A stretch of DNA of 34,278 nucleotides, taken from Opitutia bacterium Tous-C1TDCM (GTDB lineage Bacteria; Verrucomicrobiota; Verrucomicrobiia; Opitutales; Opitutaceae). Position 1 is the first letter of the stretch, and each line of letters opens with the position of its first letter. Shown here one piece after another: positions 1-8,898 of this stretch. The stretch is from positions 1 to 34,278 of the forward strand of contig NEUS01000034.1 in NCBI GenBank assembly GCA_002288455.1. Direction: 5' to 3'. The notes below the pieces were generated by a model, which saw only the letters and a list, made by a program, of their open reading frames with translations, made no database searches and was not told where the DNA came from. The translations under genes were made by a program, and so were the position numbers.

Positions 1-375
1 GCGAGCGCGGCCGTGGCCCCGGATCAAATCGACTACATCAACGCCCACGGCACCTCGACGCCCTACAACGACAAGTTCGAGACGCTCGCGATCAAGAAGG
101 TCTTCGGCGACCACGCGCGGAAGGTCCCGGTCAGCTCGACGAAGTCGATGACCGGCCATCTGCTGGGGGCGGCGGGCGGCATCGAATCCGTGATCTGCGT
201 GAAGACGCTCCAGACCCAGACCATCGCCCCGACGATCAATCTCGAGGATCCGGATCCGGACTGCGATCTGGACTACGTGCCGAACGTGGCGCGCGCGGCG
301 AAGATGAAGACGGTCCTGAGCAACAACCTCGGCTTCGGCGGCCAAAACGCGGCCATCGTTTTCCGCTCCGTTTAG
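1..375 (+). CDS. fabF: beta-ketoacyl-ACP synthase II, C-terminal part (cut by window edge)
   Basis: The C-terminal ~124 residues of a condensing enzyme, open at the left edge. KAS enzymes elongate acyl-ACP with malonyl-ACP in cytosolic type II fatty acid synthesis. Both active-site histidine motifs are visible: NAHGTST near the start and the [15 protein letters not shown] block, with the Lys and second His of the Cys-His-His triad. The catalytic Cys lies upstream of the window. The end [14 protein letters not shown] is the usual C-terminal glycine-rich strand, with Gln where His or Thr is common. FabF and FabB are hard to separate from this fragment; the spacing fits FabF. It converges on the histidine kinase gene, with a repeat element between them and no clear intrinsic terminator of its own. 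Confidence 0.93.
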   Translation, partial: ASAAVAPDQIDYINAHGTSTPYNDKFETLAIKKVFGDHARKVPVSSTKSMTGHLLGAAGGIESVICVKTLQTQTIAPTINLEDPDPDCDLDYVPNVARAAKMKTVLSNNLGFGGQNAAIVFRSV

Positions 376-398
376 CCTACATCCGGCAGCAGAGCGGG

Positions 399-565
399 GT
401 CACAGAGCGCACCGAGGGGAGCATGGAGTTCACGGAGAACAGCTTGCTGGGATCGCCGCCACGGTCTGTCGGTACAGCCCTCGGGTGAACGCGACGCGGC
501 TTCGATTTTTCGCCAAACCTCTGGGCCTCTTCAGCTTGCCTCCGTGCCCTCCGTGACCAACTGCG
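399..565. repeat. inverted intergenic repeat of ~7-nt units (cacagag/cacggag type)
   Basis: The left arm (about 401-447) is a degenerate series of cacagag-like heptads. The right arm (about 523-563) is the same kind of series in reverse complement (cctccgtgccctccgtga), next to a shared cgcagtt-like outer sequence. About 75 bp of unique sequence separates the arms. The element fills the spacer between the convergent ketosynthase and histidine kinase genes. It belongs with the elements at 6213, 18391, 21959, 22681, 23817 and 30652. The role is unknown. Confidence 0.7.
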
Positions 566-575
566 TTTTTTGGGT

Positions 576-2411
576 TTAGGCGTTGTTGCCGGGAGCGGAC
601 GACGGGGCGGCGCCGGCGGGCAGCCAGCGGGCCAGGACCGCGCGCAGTTCGTCCTGCCGGACCGGCTTCGCGATGAAATCGTCCATGCCGGCCGCGCTGC
701 AGGCTTCGCGGTCGGCGTTCATGGCGTTGGCCGTGAGCGCGATGATCGGCAGCGGGCGTCCGGCCAAAAAGGCGCGGATCTGCCGCGTGGCCTCGAAGCC
801 GTCCATGCCGGGCATTTGGCAATCCATGAGCACGGCGTCGAACCGCGTCGCGGCCACGGCATCGACGGCGGCCTGGCCCTCGCCGGCGAGCGCGGAATCG
901 ACCCCGAGCTTTTGCAAAATCAGTTGGATGACGCGCTGGTTCACGCGGTCATCCTCGACGACGAGCACCCGGCCGGCCAAGGGAGCAACCGGGAACGGCG
1001 CGACGGTCGCCGGCGGCCGCACCGGGACGGAGGCAAGCGGGAGCTTCAGATCGAAGGAAAACTCCGCGCCCTGGCCGGGTTCGCTGCGAACGGAGATTTG
1101 CCCGCCCATGCGGGCGACGAGGCGCTGGGAGATCGCCAGACCGAGGCCGGTGCCGCCGAAGCGGCGCGTCATCGAACTGTCGCCTTGGGAAAAGGCCTGA
1201 AACAATTTCGCCTGCGTTTGCTGGTTCATGCCGATCCCGGTGTCGAGGACGCTGAAGCGCAGCGCGGCCTCGGTGGCGGTGACGGCGAGGGCGCGCACGG
1301 CGACGACCACGCGGCCCTGGGGCGTGAACTTGATCGCGTTGCCCGTGAGGTTGAGCAGGACCTGTTTGAGGCGGACGGCGTCGCCGACCACGTAGGGCGG
1401 GACGTCCGCGGGCAGGTCGGTTGCCAGTTCGAGGCGTTTCTCGGCGGCACGGGCGCGGAGCAGGGCGGCGACTTCGCCGATGGCGCCGGGGAGCGCGAAG
1501 GGCATGGCCTCGAATTCGAGTTTGCCGCTTTCGATTTTGGAAAAGTCGAGGATGTCGTTGAGCAAACGCAGCAACGTATCCGCCGAGCCGGTGGCGATGC
1601 CGACCTGCGCCTGTTGCTCGGCGTTGAGCGGCGAGTTTTCCAGGACTTGCAGCATGCCCATGATGCCGTTCATGGGGGTGCGGATTTCGTGGCTGACGGT
1701 GGCGAGGAATTCGCTCTTCGCCTGGCTGGCGGCCTCGGCCTGCTCCTTCGCGAGGCTGAGGCGGGCGACGAGGGTTTCGTTTTCGAAGATCAGGCGCCAG
1801 AGCCGGAGGAGGTCGGCGTGGTGCAATTGGGCCGTGCGCAGCAAAAACAACGCGTAGGTGACGATGACGAGACCGAGGGTCCAGGTGCCCGCGAGGTCGA
1901 CGAGCAGCACGCGGACGAGCAACGGACTCAGACTGGCCGCGACGTAGACGCGGTAGCAGAGCGGCACGGAGGCGAGAGAACGCGCGGCGCCGGCGTTCAT
2001 GCCCGCCAGAATCACGGTGAGCAGCAGGCCGGGCAAAAGGGAGTGGACCTGAAAATAGTACCACCCGGCGGCGCCCCAAACGACGCCGGCGGCGGCGGTC
2101 CCGGCGAAAAAGGCATGGCGCCAAGGCGCGATGGCGTCGCCGGACGGAGCGGCACGGGCGAACGCGAGATTGAGGCCCCAGCGCAGCAGGGTGACACCGA
2201 TCATGGCCCCGAGCCACGGGACATGCAGCGAATCGGGGTGAATCGAGCGCGTCCCCAAAACCAAAATCACCGCCAAAACAAAATTGGAAAACAGGCCGAA
2301 GCCGGCGGAACGGAACAACAGGCGGGTCATTTCCGCCTCCACCTTGCGTCCGACGACGGCCTCGTTACCCGTTTCCGGGCCGTCCTGGGCGGGCGGGAGG
2401 GGGGCAGACAT
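576..2411 (-). CDS. membrane-bound hybrid sensor histidine kinase with C-terminal receiver domain
   Basis: A 611-residue hybrid kinase. Residues ~32-195 hold about six hydrophobic segments with no recognisable PAS, HAMP or periplasmic sensor domain, so the signal is probably sensed in or at the membrane. A short coiled coil (~205-232) leads into HisKA with the phospho-acceptor H241 in [10 protein letters not shown]. The HATPase domain follows: N-box NLTGNAIKF (N358), G1 DTGIGM and G2 GGTGLGL. The receiver (~480-598) has the acidic pair EDD, phospho-acceptor D530 in [11 protein letters not shown], and a conserved Lys in AKP. There is no Hpt domain, so a phosphorelay would need a separate Hpt protein and response regulator. 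No cognate regulator is adjacent. The ATG start sits at the edge of the spacer after the rpmB terminator. Confidence 0.93.
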   Translation of the reverse strand: MSAPLPPAQDGPETGNEAVVGRKVEAEMTRLLFRSAGFGLFSNFVLAVILVLGTRSIHPDSLHVPWLGAMIGVTLLRWGLNLAFARAAPSGDAIAPWRHAFFAGTAAAGVVWGAAGWYYFQVHSLLPGLLLTVILAGMNAGAARSLASVPLCYRVYVAASLSPLLVRVLLVDLAGTWTLGLVIVTYALFLLRTAQLHHADLLRLWRLIFENETLVARLSLAKEQAEAASQAKSEFLATVSHEIRTPMNGIMGMLQVLENSPLNAEQQAQVGIATGSADTLLRLLNDILDFSKIESGKLEFEAMPFALPGAIGEVAALLRARAAEKRLELATDLPADVPPYVVGDAVRLKQVLLNLTGNAIKFTPQGRVVVAVRALAVTATEAALRFSVLDTGIGMNQQTQAKLFQAFSQGDSSMTRRFGGTGLGLAISQRLVARMGGQISVRSEPGQGAEFSFDLKLPLASVPVRPPATVAPFPVAPLAGRVLVVEDDRVNQRVIQLILQKLGVDSALAGEGQAAVDAVAATRFDAVLMDCQMPGMDGFEATRQIRAFLAGRPLPIIALTANAMNADREACSAAGMDDFIAKPVRQDELRAVLARWLPAGAAPSSAPGNNA

Positions 2412-2474
2412 GCAAACCCTTTACTACGGCACCCGCCGCAGGGGCTGAAGCATTTTTCTCGGCCTTGCGGACGA

Positions 2475-2504
2475 CAAAAAACCCGCGGTCCGAAGACCGC
2501 GGGT
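2475..2504 (-). terminator. intrinsic terminator of rpmB
   Basis: Read on the minus strand this is a perfect 10-bp stem (acccgcggtc / gaccgcgggt) closed by a TTCG tetraloop and followed by a run of T. It lies 26 bp past the rpmB stop codon and separates rpmB from the downstream kinase gene. Confidence 0.93.
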
Positions 2505-2530
2505 CAAAAGGGAAGGGGGTGGGAAAGACC

Positions 2531-2761
2531 TTAGACCTTCTCGACCAAGCCGCCCTTGATGGCCTTGACCGAGACCCAGACGCGCTTCGTGCCGCCGTTG
2601 GCGGTCTTGATGCGGATGCGCTGGAGATTGGGGCGGAATTTGCGCTTCGTGATGCTGGTCACGTGCGTACCGATGCCGCCGCTCTTCTTCGACTGACCCT
2701 TGCGATTGATGATCGAGCCCTTGACGGGACGGCGACCGGTGATTGCACAGATTCTGGCCAT
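2531..2761 (-). CDS. rpmB: 50S ribosomal protein L28
   Basis: A 76-residue basic protein with the L28 N-terminal signature MARICAITGRRPVKG and the TKRKFRPNLQRIRI block that contacts 23S rRNA. Length is normal for the family. It keeps a single Cys near the N-terminus and no CXXC pair, so it looks like a zinc-independent L28. The ATG lacks a clear Shine-Dalgarno sequence. It lies 85 bp downstream of the methyltransferase gene on the same strand and ends at a strong terminator, so it may be transcribed alone or with that gene. Confidence 0.97.
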   Translation of the reverse strand: MARICAITGRRPVKGSIINRKGQSKKSGGIGTHVTSITKRKFRPNLQRIRIKTANGGTKRVWVSVKAIKGGLVEKV

Positions 2762-2846
2762 GATGGTTTCGCTTTGGTTAAAGGTTCAGACCTAAACGGC
2801 GGCGGAAATGCGAAGCAAGGGCAATTTTGGCGATTGTCGCCGGCGG

Positions 2847-3845
2847 TCAGCGGACAGCGTGCAGGACCTGGAATTTCTGCCCCAGGTGTCCCGGGTGGAG
2901 CAATTGCATCAGCGCCAGTTTGCGCGGGCTGAGGCGGCTGGCTTCGTCGCGGCTGACGGCGGCGATGTGTTCGCCGGCTTGGCGGATGAGAAACGCCTCC
3001 TGCGAATCGAGGCGGGGTTCCGCAAAACCCGCGGTCCGTAGCGCGTTCGCCAGCCAATCCCAGCAGACGTGGCAGGTGAGGTCCTGTTCGCCGGGTTGGT
3101 CGAGCACGGCGTTGCTTTGCGTGTGGCGGAAGTAGGCGCGCACGGTGCCGGCGGGCGTTTCGGCGGCGAGTTGGGCGAGGGTTTTGCCGTAGTCGAAGGC
3201 GAGGAAGAGGCCGGTCCACGGTTGCCCGGCGAGGGTGCGGGCAAGCGCCGTGGCGGCTTCGGGCCGGTCGAAGCGGTAGCCTTCGGGAAACGGGGCAGCG
3301 ATGCCGGCCGGCGGGTCGACGACGCCGTCGAGCAGGATTTCCGCCAACGCGGTGCCGTCCCACTGCACGCCCCATTCCCGCCATTGCCCGCCGCGGAATT
3401 CGGTGCGCCGGCACGGTTGCGCGTCGAACAGTTCGTTGGAAAACACGACGCAGGGCCCGGCCAAGGCGGCGGTTTCGCCGACGCGCACGGTTTGCGCGGC
3501 GGCAAACGGGTGCGTCACGGCGCCGAGGATACCGCTGTCGGTCTCGGCGCCGATCTCGACGAAGGTGTGCTGCGCGGGATCGCGGCCGGCGTCGCGGAGG
3601 AGTTTCGCGGCGGCAGCCGCGACGAGTTCGCCGAAGATCGGCCCGCTGGTGCTGGCGGTGTAGAAATCGGTGCCGGGACCGTAGCCCACGCGCGGCCGAT
3701 TTTGCCGGTAGTAGCCGACGTCCGGATGGTAGAGCGCCAGCGCCATGAATTCCGCAAACGGCAAGGTGCGGCCCGCGCCGGCCTGGCCGAGGAACGCGGC
3801 GACGAAAGCGGCCGACGGCGGAGGGGCGGAAGGCGACGAACCCAT
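2847..3845 (-). CDS. MidA/NDUFAF7-like SAM-dependent methyltransferase (DUF185)
   Basis: A 332-residue protein of the family that includes mitochondrial NDUFAF7/MidA, a protein arginine methyltransferase needed for complex I assembly. Bacterial members are of uncertain function. Family marks seen are FAEFMALALYHPDVGYY near the N-terminus, the FYTASTSGPIFGE block, VVFSNELFDAQP, and the FDYGKTL strand. The SAM-binding loop, normally ExGxGxG, reads VEIGAETDSG here, so a glycine is displaced and SAM binding could be altered. The start codon lies only about 35 bp from the chosen start of the divergent protease gene, so the two promoters must overlap the coding regions. rpmB follows downstream on the same strand. 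Confidence 0.88.
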   Translation of the reverse strand: MGSSPSAPPPSAAFVAAFLGQAGAGRTLPFAEFMALALYHPDVGYYRQNRPRVGYGPGTDFYTASTSGPIFGELVAAAAAKLLRDAGRDPAQHTFVEIGAETDSGILGAVTHPFAAAQTVRVGETAALAGPCVVFSNELFDAQPCRRTEFRGGQWREWGVQWDGTALAEILLDGVVDPPAGIAAPFPEGYRFDRPEAATALARTLAGQPWTGLFLAFDYGKTLAQLAAETPAGTVRAYFRHTQSNAVLDQPGEQDLTCHVCWDWLANALRTAGFAEPRLDSQEAFLIRQAGEHIAAVSRDEASRLSPRKLALMQLLHPGHLGQKFQVLHAVR

Positions 3846-3879
3846 TTACAACGCGATGCCGATGCCCACAGTGGCGGCG

Positions 3880-5169
3880 ATGTTCAAACGGATTCTCATC
3901 CTCGGCGCGGGCACCCTCTTCGGGGCCGTGCTGGCGGTCGCGGGCCTGCGGGTGGCGGCGGCGTGGAATCTGTTCCCGAATCGCGAATTGTCGCGTTCGG
4001 CGGCGTACGTTAAGGACGTGATGGAGTTGGTGGCGGAGAACTATGTCGACGGGAAGGCGGCCGCGTACGACCAACTCGCGCGCAACGCCCTGCACGGGAT
4101 GATCGAGTCGCTGGATCCGCACTCGGAGTTTCTGGAAAAGAAGGACAACGCCGAATTCGAAGAGGACCTGATGGGTGAGTTCGGCGGCGTCGGCCTGCAG
4201 GTCGAAGCGCGCAACAACCGCATCGTCGTCATCACGCCGGTGGCGGGCGGTCCGAGCGAACGCGCCGGGATCCAGCGCGGCGACGAGATCGTCAGCATCG
4301 ACGGCAAGCCCGTGGAAGCGGCGTCGGGGCTCGACGGCGTCGTCGGCCGGCTCCGCGGCAAACCGAAGACCAAAGTCGAAGTCGGACTGTTCCGTCCGGC
4401 CAAGCGCCAGAACCTGGCCGTGTCGCTGCTGCGCGAAGTCATCAAGATCGAGAGCGTGCGCGGGGTGCGGTTGCTCGACGACGGCATCGGTTACGTGCAG
4501 TTGACGGAGTTTTCCGACCAGACCGGAACGCAATTCCGGCGCGCGGTCGACGAACTGCGGCGGCAGGGGGCGCGCGCCCTCGTGATCGATGTGCGCAACA
4601 ATCCCGGCGGGGTGCTGGACGCGGCGGTGGAAGTGGCGGAACCGTTTTTCCGGAAAGGGGAATTGATCGTCTACACCAAGGGGCGGAAGCCCGAGGACCG
4701 CGAGGACCTGAAGTCGGAGTTTGTCGGCGAACCGCTGGCCTTGCCGTTGGCGGTGCTGATCAACGCGGGCAGCGCGAGCGCCGCGGAGATTGTCGCCGGC
4801 GCGCTGAAGGACACGGGCCGCGCGGTGATCGTGGGCGAGCGGTCGTTCGGCAAAGGTTCGGTGCAGTCCGTGTTCAAGCTGGAACGCGGGGAAGGGCTGC
4901 GGCTGACGACGGCGCGGTACTTCACGCCCGGCGGAGCGACGATCCACGAGCGTGGCATCACGCCGCATGTGGAGGTCGTGATGACTTCGGAAGAGGATAC
5001 GAAATTGGCGCGGCAGCGGTCGCGGCCGGATCTGACCGATCCCGCGGAGTTCAAGGAGCGCTTCGGGTTCGATCCGATCCCGGACCGGCAATTGGATACG
5101 GCGGTGGCGATGTTGAAGGCGGCGCGGCTGTTCGGCGACCGGCCCTTGGCGGCGGCGAAAACAAAATGA
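3880..5169 (+). CDS. S41-family C-terminal processing protease (CtpA-like)
   Basis: A periplasmic, membrane-anchored serine protease of the carboxyl-terminal processing family, which trims exported proteins or degrades them from the C-terminus. From this start MFKR leads into a hydrophobic signal/anchor (residues ~4-28). A PDZ domain follows (~100-185, VGLQVEARNNR and GIQRGDEIVSIDG), then the S41 core with DVRNNPGG. By alignment with CtpB-type enzymes the likely catalytic residues are S300 (GSASAAE), K325 (SFGKG) and Q329. In-frame ATGs at 3856 and 3862 are possible, but this one gives the cleanest signal peptide. The frame is also open back into the divergent methyltransferase gene. The stop overlaps the tsaD start (ATGA), which points to translational coupling. 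Confidence 0.92.
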   Translation: MFKRILILGAGTLFGAVLAVAGLRVAAAWNLFPNRELSRSAAYVKDVMELVAENYVDGKAAAYDQLARNALHGMIESLDPHSEFLEKKDNAEFEEDLMGEFGGVGLQVEARNNRIVVITPVAGGPSERAGIQRGDEIVSIDGKPVEAASGLDGVVGRLRGKPKTKVEVGLFRPAKRQNLAVSLLREVIKIESVRGVRLLDDGIGYVQLTEFSDQTGTQFRRAVDELRRQGARALVIDVRNNPGGVLDAAVEVAEPFFRKGELIVYTKGRKPEDREDLKSEFVGEPLALPLAVLINAGSASAAEIVAGALKDTGRAVIVGERSFGKGSVQSVFKLERGEGLRLTTARYFTPGGATIHERGITPHVEVVMTSEEDTKLARQRSRPDLTDPAEFKERFGFDPIPDRQLDTAVAMLKAARLFGDRPLAAAKTK

Positions 5170-6209
5170 TTCTCGCGCTGGAAAGTTCGTGCGACGAAAC
5201 GGCGGTGGCGCTGTTCGATCCCGCGCGCGGCATGGCCGGCGAATGGGTGCACAGCCAGATCGCGTTGCACGAAAAGCACGGCGGCGTGGTGCCGGATTTG
5301 GCGACGCGGGAGCACCTGCGGACCTTTGCGCCGTTGCTGGCGCGGGCGCGGGACGAAGTCGGTTTCGGCGCGGTGGAGCGGATTGCGGTGACGCACGGGC
5401 CGGGCCTCGCCGCGTGTCTGGCGATCGGGCTCGCGGCGGCGAAGGCGCTCGGGGTGGCGTGGCAAAAACCGGTGGCGGGGGTGAACCATCTGCGCGGGCA
5501 CGTGTGGTCGCCGTTCATGGCTTTGCACGCGGCGGGGCCGGTGGAGTTCGAGGCGCGGCTGGCGGAGCTGTTGCCGCACCTCGGCCTGATTGTGTCCGGC
5601 GGCAACACCTTGCTCTTCACGATCGCGGCGGACCGGACGGTGGCGGTGCTGTCGTCGACGCGCGACGATGCGGCCGGCGAGGCGCTGGACAAGGGCGCCA
5701 AGTTGCTCGGGCTCGGCTATCCGGGCGGGCCGCTGGTGGAGCGGCTGGCGCGGACGGGTTCGCCGACGGCCTTCGATTTTCCGCGCGGCATCGGGCGGCG
5801 CGACGAGTTGGATTTCAGTTTCTCGGGATTGAAGACGAGCCTGCGTTACCAATTGGAAAAGATGACGCCCGCCGAGGTCGCGGCGCGGGCGCCGGATCTG
5901 TGCGCGAGTTACCAGCAGGCCGTGGTCGATGCGTTGGTGCGGAAGACGCGGGCGGCGTTGCGGCAAGGCGAGGGGCGATTCCGCAGCCTTGGGCTTTCGG
6001 GCGGAGTGGCGAACAACCAGGTGTTGCGGGCGGCGCTGGCGGCGGAAGCGGCGAAAGCGGGAATTCCGTCCCTCGCGGCGCAACCGCGGCATACGGGGGA
6101 CAACGCGGGGATGATCGCGTTTGCGGCGTGGGTGGATCCGCAGGGAACGCTGACGGCGGGCCTCGATTTGCGGATCGAGCCGAGTGCGGCGCTGAGCTCG
6201 GGGCGATAA
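5166..6209 (+). CDS. tsaD: tRNA N6-adenosine threonylcarbamoyltransferase
   Basis: TsaD transfers the threonylcarbamoyl group from TC-AMP to A37 of ANN-decoding tRNAs, working with TsaB and TsaE in the cytosol. The 347 residues are the normal length. The N-terminal ALESSCDETAVAL strand, metal ligands H108 and H112 (VNHLRGH) and D312 (GDNAGM), LIVSGGNTLLF, the GEALDKGAKLLGLGYPGG block, FSFSGLKTS and LSGGVANNQVLR are all present. The second His-rich block reads HEKHGGVVPDLATREH. It overlaps the protease gene by 4 bp. Downstream it converges on rpoN across a heptad-repeat spacer with no T-run terminator. Confidence 0.98.
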   Translation: MILALESSCDETAVALFDPARGMAGEWVHSQIALHEKHGGVVPDLATREHLRTFAPLLARARDEVGFGAVERIAVTHGPGLAACLAIGLAAAKALGVAWQKPVAGVNHLRGHVWSPFMALHAAGPVEFEARLAELLPHLGLIVSGGNTLLFTIAADRTVAVLSSTRDDAAGEALDKGAKLLGLGYPGGPLVERLARTGSPTAFDFPRGIGRRDELDFSFSGLKTSLRYQLEKMTPAEVAARAPDLCASYQQAVVDALVRKTRAALRQGEGRFRSLGLSGGVANNQVLRAALAAEAAKAGIPSLAAQPRHTGDNAGMIAFAAWVDPQGTLTAGLDLRIEPSAALSSGR

Positions 6210-6212
6210 GCC

Positions 6213-6258
6213 GAAAGCGGTAAGCTTTAAGCTGAAGGCTGACCGCTGAAAGCCGAAG
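6213..6258. repeat. intergenic heptad repeat (agcygaa type) with internal dyad
   Basis: Six consecutive near-identical 7-nt units can be read (agcggta, agcttta, agctgaa, ggctgac, cgctgaa, agccgaa). An inverted pair, agcggt (start) and accgct (end), brackets a centre of aagctttaagct. It fills almost the whole 55-bp spacer between convergent tsaD and rpoN. Confidence 0.65.
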
Positions 6259-6264
6259 AGCCGC

Positions 6265-7782
6265 CTACTTGTAATCGCGGCGGAGATTGCTCGGGAGAAT
6301 TCCGAGTTCCTCGCGGTACTTGGCGACGGTGCGGCGGGCGATGGTGATGCCCTTGTCGTGCAGTTTCGCGACGAGCTCCTGGTCGCTCAACGGCGCGCCT
6401 TTGTCCTCCATGTTGATGAGGTCGGCGATCATTTCCTTCACGCTGGTGTTCGAGACGGAGGCGCCGCTTTCGGCCTGGTAGCCCGGGGTGAAGAAATACT
6501 TGAAGTCGAAGACGCCGTGCGGGGTGCGAACGTATTTGTTGGCGATGGCGCGGCTGACGGTCGTCTCGTGGACGCCGACGACATCGGCGATCTGCGTCAT
6601 CGTGAGCGGCTTGAGGGCGGAGACGCCGGTTTCGAAGAAATCTTTCTGCGCGTTGATGATCTCGCGGGTGATACGCTCGATGGTGCGCTGGCGCTGCTCG
6701 ATCGAATCGATGAGGAATTTGCCGGAGCGCATGCGTTCGCGGAGGTAATCGCGCTCGGTCTTGTTGAGCGTGCCCTTGGCGATGAGGTCGCGGTAGGTGC
6801 TCGAGATGCGCAGGCGCGGGATGTAGTCGCTGTTGAGGTGGATGCGCCACTCGTTGCCGTCTTTGTCGACGGTGACATCGGGGACGACGACGCGGTTGTT
6901 GTCCTCGGCGAAACGGCGGCCGGGGGCCGGATCCAGTTTGCCGATTTCCTCGATGGCGGACTGCACGTCGTCGGCATCGACGCCGAGCTTGCGGGCGAGT
7001 TCGGGGATGCGGCGGCGGGTCAGCAGCTCGAAGTGGTCGCGGATCATGCGCGAGGCGAGGGAGCCGGCGCGGCCCTTGGCCTGGAGTTGGAGGACGAGGC
7101 ACTCGGCGAGGTCCTTGGCGCCGATGCCGGCGGGTTCGAAGGTCTTGAGCAGCCGCAGGGCTTCCTGGACGGCGTCGAGGGCGATGCCGGTTTGCAGGGC
7201 GACGTCGTTGGGCGTCTGGGTGAGGAAGCCGCGGTCGTCGAGGCCGCCGACGAGGTGCTTCATCGCGAGGACGGAGGCCGGGGAAAGATCGGCCATTTCC
7301 GCCTGCTGCATCAGGTGTTCCTGGAGCGAGGTTTCGCTGACGAGCGAGTCGAAGAAATGCTGGCGGCGTTCGGCGTCCTCGGAGGTGAACGGCTGGGAGC
7401 CGCCGACGCTGGCCATGTGGTCGCGCCAGTCTTCGTCGAGTTTGCCGAGGATCTCGAATTCTTTGTCTTTCGAGAAATCCATTTCCTCGCGTTTGGAATC
7501 GGAGTGGTCGGCGGGGGCGCCGGGGTCGGCGTCGGTGCTCGGGGCGTTGCCGCCGGATTCGCTGCCGTCGTTGGGACTTTCGCCGGCGGGTTGGTCGAGG
7601 CTCACGCCCTCCATGGGCAGTTCCTCGAGCGTGGGATTGCTCTGCAATTCCTCCTGGATGACGGAACGCAGATCGAGCGCGGCGACCTGAAGGATTTTCA
7701 GGGAATGCCGCAGTTGCGGGGCGAGAACCAGCGACTGGGTCTGCCGTTGGCGGAGATCCTGACTAAATCCTTGCCCGCTCAT
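6265..7782 (-). CDS. rpoN: RNA polymerase sigma-54 factor
   Basis: A 505-residue sigma-54 that directs RNA polymerase to -24/-12 promoters and needs AAA+ enhancer-binding activators (none in this window). Region I (~1-50) is the Gln- and Leu-rich activator-responsive segment (QRQTQSLVLAPQLRHSL). It is followed by an acidic linker rich in Asp, Ser and Glu (~60-130). The core-binding domain is next, then an HTH around MTQIADVVGVHETTVSRAI. The RpoN box ARRTVAKYREEL lies at ~482-493 and recognises the -24 element. It lies 26 bp downstream of the Ser/Thr kinase gene on the same strand, so the two are probably cotranscribed. No Shine-Dalgarno sequence is obvious. Confidence 0.98.
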   Translation of the reverse strand: MSGQGFSQDLRQRQTQSLVLAPQLRHSLKILQVAALDLRSVIQEELQSNPTLEELPMEGVSLDQPAGESPNDGSESGGNAPSTDADPGAPADHSDSKREEMDFSKDKEFEILGKLDEDWRDHMASVGGSQPFTSEDAERRQHFFDSLVSETSLQEHLMQQAEMADLSPASVLAMKHLVGGLDDRGFLTQTPNDVALQTGIALDAVQEALRLLKTFEPAGIGAKDLAECLVLQLQAKGRAGSLASRMIRDHFELLTRRRIPELARKLGVDADDVQSAIEEIGKLDPAPGRRFAEDNNRVVVPDVTVDKDGNEWRIHLNSDYIPRLRISSTYRDLIAKGTLNKTERDYLRERMRSGKFLIDSIEQRQRTIERITREIINAQKDFFETGVSALKPLTMTQIADVVGVHETTVSRAIANKYVRTPHGVFDFKYFFTPGYQAESGASVSNTSVKEMIADLINMEDKGAPLSDQELVAKLHDKGITIARRTVAKYREELGILPSNLRRDYK

Positions 7783-7808
7783 AGGGATGAAGAAGCCGAG
7801 GTATCATC

Positions 7809-8783
7809 TCAGATGGGAGGGCGCGTAGAAAGCGAAGGAACGACAGGATCGCGTACGCCGAAGAGATCCTTGAGGTAAACCCCCAGTTTCTCGTTCGTGG
7901 GTCCGTAGCGGTCGCTGTAAAGATAGAGTTCCAGGTCCGTGAGCATGTCGTAGGCGGACTGGTAGCGGCGGTCGCGGTCGCGCAGCAGGGCGCGTTGGAT
8001 GATGTTTTCCAAGCCGACATCGATATCGGCCCGGAGAGTGCCGAACTTGGGGATCGGCATCGTCAAAATATTCCGGCGGGACTGCGCGCGATCGAGGGAG
8101 CGGAAGAGGTTTTTGCCGAGGAGCAGCTCGGTGAGGACGATGCCGAGGGGGAAAAGGTCGGCGCGGGCGTCGGTGATGGCGTAGCTGGCCTGTTCGGGGG
8201 AGAGGTATTCGTCTTTGCCGGCGATCACCTTGCCCTCCTCGTTGTACATCAGGTCGAGGGCCTTCGCGATGCCGAAGTCGGTGAGCTTCACGTCGCCCTC
8301 GTAGGCGAGCATGATGTTTTTCGGGCCGATGTCGCGGTGGACGATGTTGAGGTGGCGGCCCTCGCGGTCGCACTTCATGTGGGCGTAGGCGAGGCCGCGG
8401 GCGACGCGGGAAATGATGAAGGCGGCGAGGTCGACCGGGACGGGGCGGTTGAGCTTGCGGTGCTGCTCCAGGAATTGCTCGAGGTTGATGCCCCGGACGA
8501 ATTCCATCACCATGAAATATTGTCCGCCGACCTGACCGAGGTGGTAGGTCTGGACGATGTTGGTGTGGATCAGGTCGGCGACGAGCCGGGCTTCGCCGAT
8601 GAAGTTGTTCTGGAACTCCTCGATGGCGGAGTACTCTTCGCGAATCAGCTTCACGGCGACAACCTTGCGGAAATTTCCGGCTCCGAGCTGCTGGGCTTCG
8701 TACACGAGGCCCATGCCGCCCTCGGCGATCTTCCGAGTCATCTCGTAGTGGAGCTCGTTGAAGATGTGTTTGATCGACGCCAC
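7809..8783 (-). CDS. soluble serine/threonine protein kinase (Hanks type)
   Basis: A 324-residue eukaryotic-like kinase that is almost all catalytic domain, with no transmembrane segment or extracellular sensor, so it is cytosolic. Visible are the Gly loop [12 protein letters not shown] (~19-30), catalytic K45 (VAVKLI), E64 of helix C, HRD with D151, DFG with D169, and SPEQA as the APE-like motif. The catalytic loop reads HRDIGPKN, with Gly in place of the usual Lys two residues after the Asp; other bacterial subgroups also vary here. The start is GTG. It sits directly upstream of rpoN in the same direction. Its substrate cannot be told from the sequence. Confidence 0.93.
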   Translation of the reverse strand: MASIKHIFNELHYEMTRKIAEGGMGLVYEAQQLGAGNFRKVVAVKLIREEYSAIEEFQNNFIGEARLVADLIHTNIVQTYHLGQVGGQYFMVMEFVRGINLEQFLEQHRKLNRPVPVDLAAFIISRVARGLAYAHMKCDREGRHLNIVHRDIGPKNIMLAYEGDVKLTDFGIAKALDLMYNEEGKVIAGKDEYLSPEQASYAITDARADLFPLGIVLTELLLGKNLFRSLDRAQSRRNILTMPIPKFGTLRADIDVGLENIIQRALLRDRDRRYQSAYDMLTDLELYLYSDRYGPTNEKLGVYLKDLFGVRDPVVPSLSTRPPI

Positions 8784-8864
8784 TCGGGGGCAGCAAAGGT
8801 ACGCGTGCAGGGAGTGGCAAGCGTGCAGATATTTTTTCGGCCCGATATTTGCTGTAGGTGCGAT

Positions 8865-8892
8865 TTGACAGGCTCGCGGCCGATTCTACGGT
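8865..8892 (+). promoter_or_regulatory. candidate sigma-70 promoter giving a leaderless mRNA
   Basis: A perfect -35 hexamer TTGACA (8865-8870) is followed after 16 bp by TACGGT (8887-8892), a weak -10. The start codon begins at 8899, about where transcription would start. Together with the lack of any Shine-Dalgarno sequence, this predicts a leaderless or nearly leaderless transcript for the Fe-S carrier gene. The -10 match is weak and is the main doubt. Confidence 0.5.
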
Positions 8893-8898
8893 CCGGTC

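Noticed and set aside
399-565. CRISPR array
   Set aside because: Units are about 7 nt, degenerate and inverted, with no 25-40 nt direct repeats and spacers; no cas genes are present.
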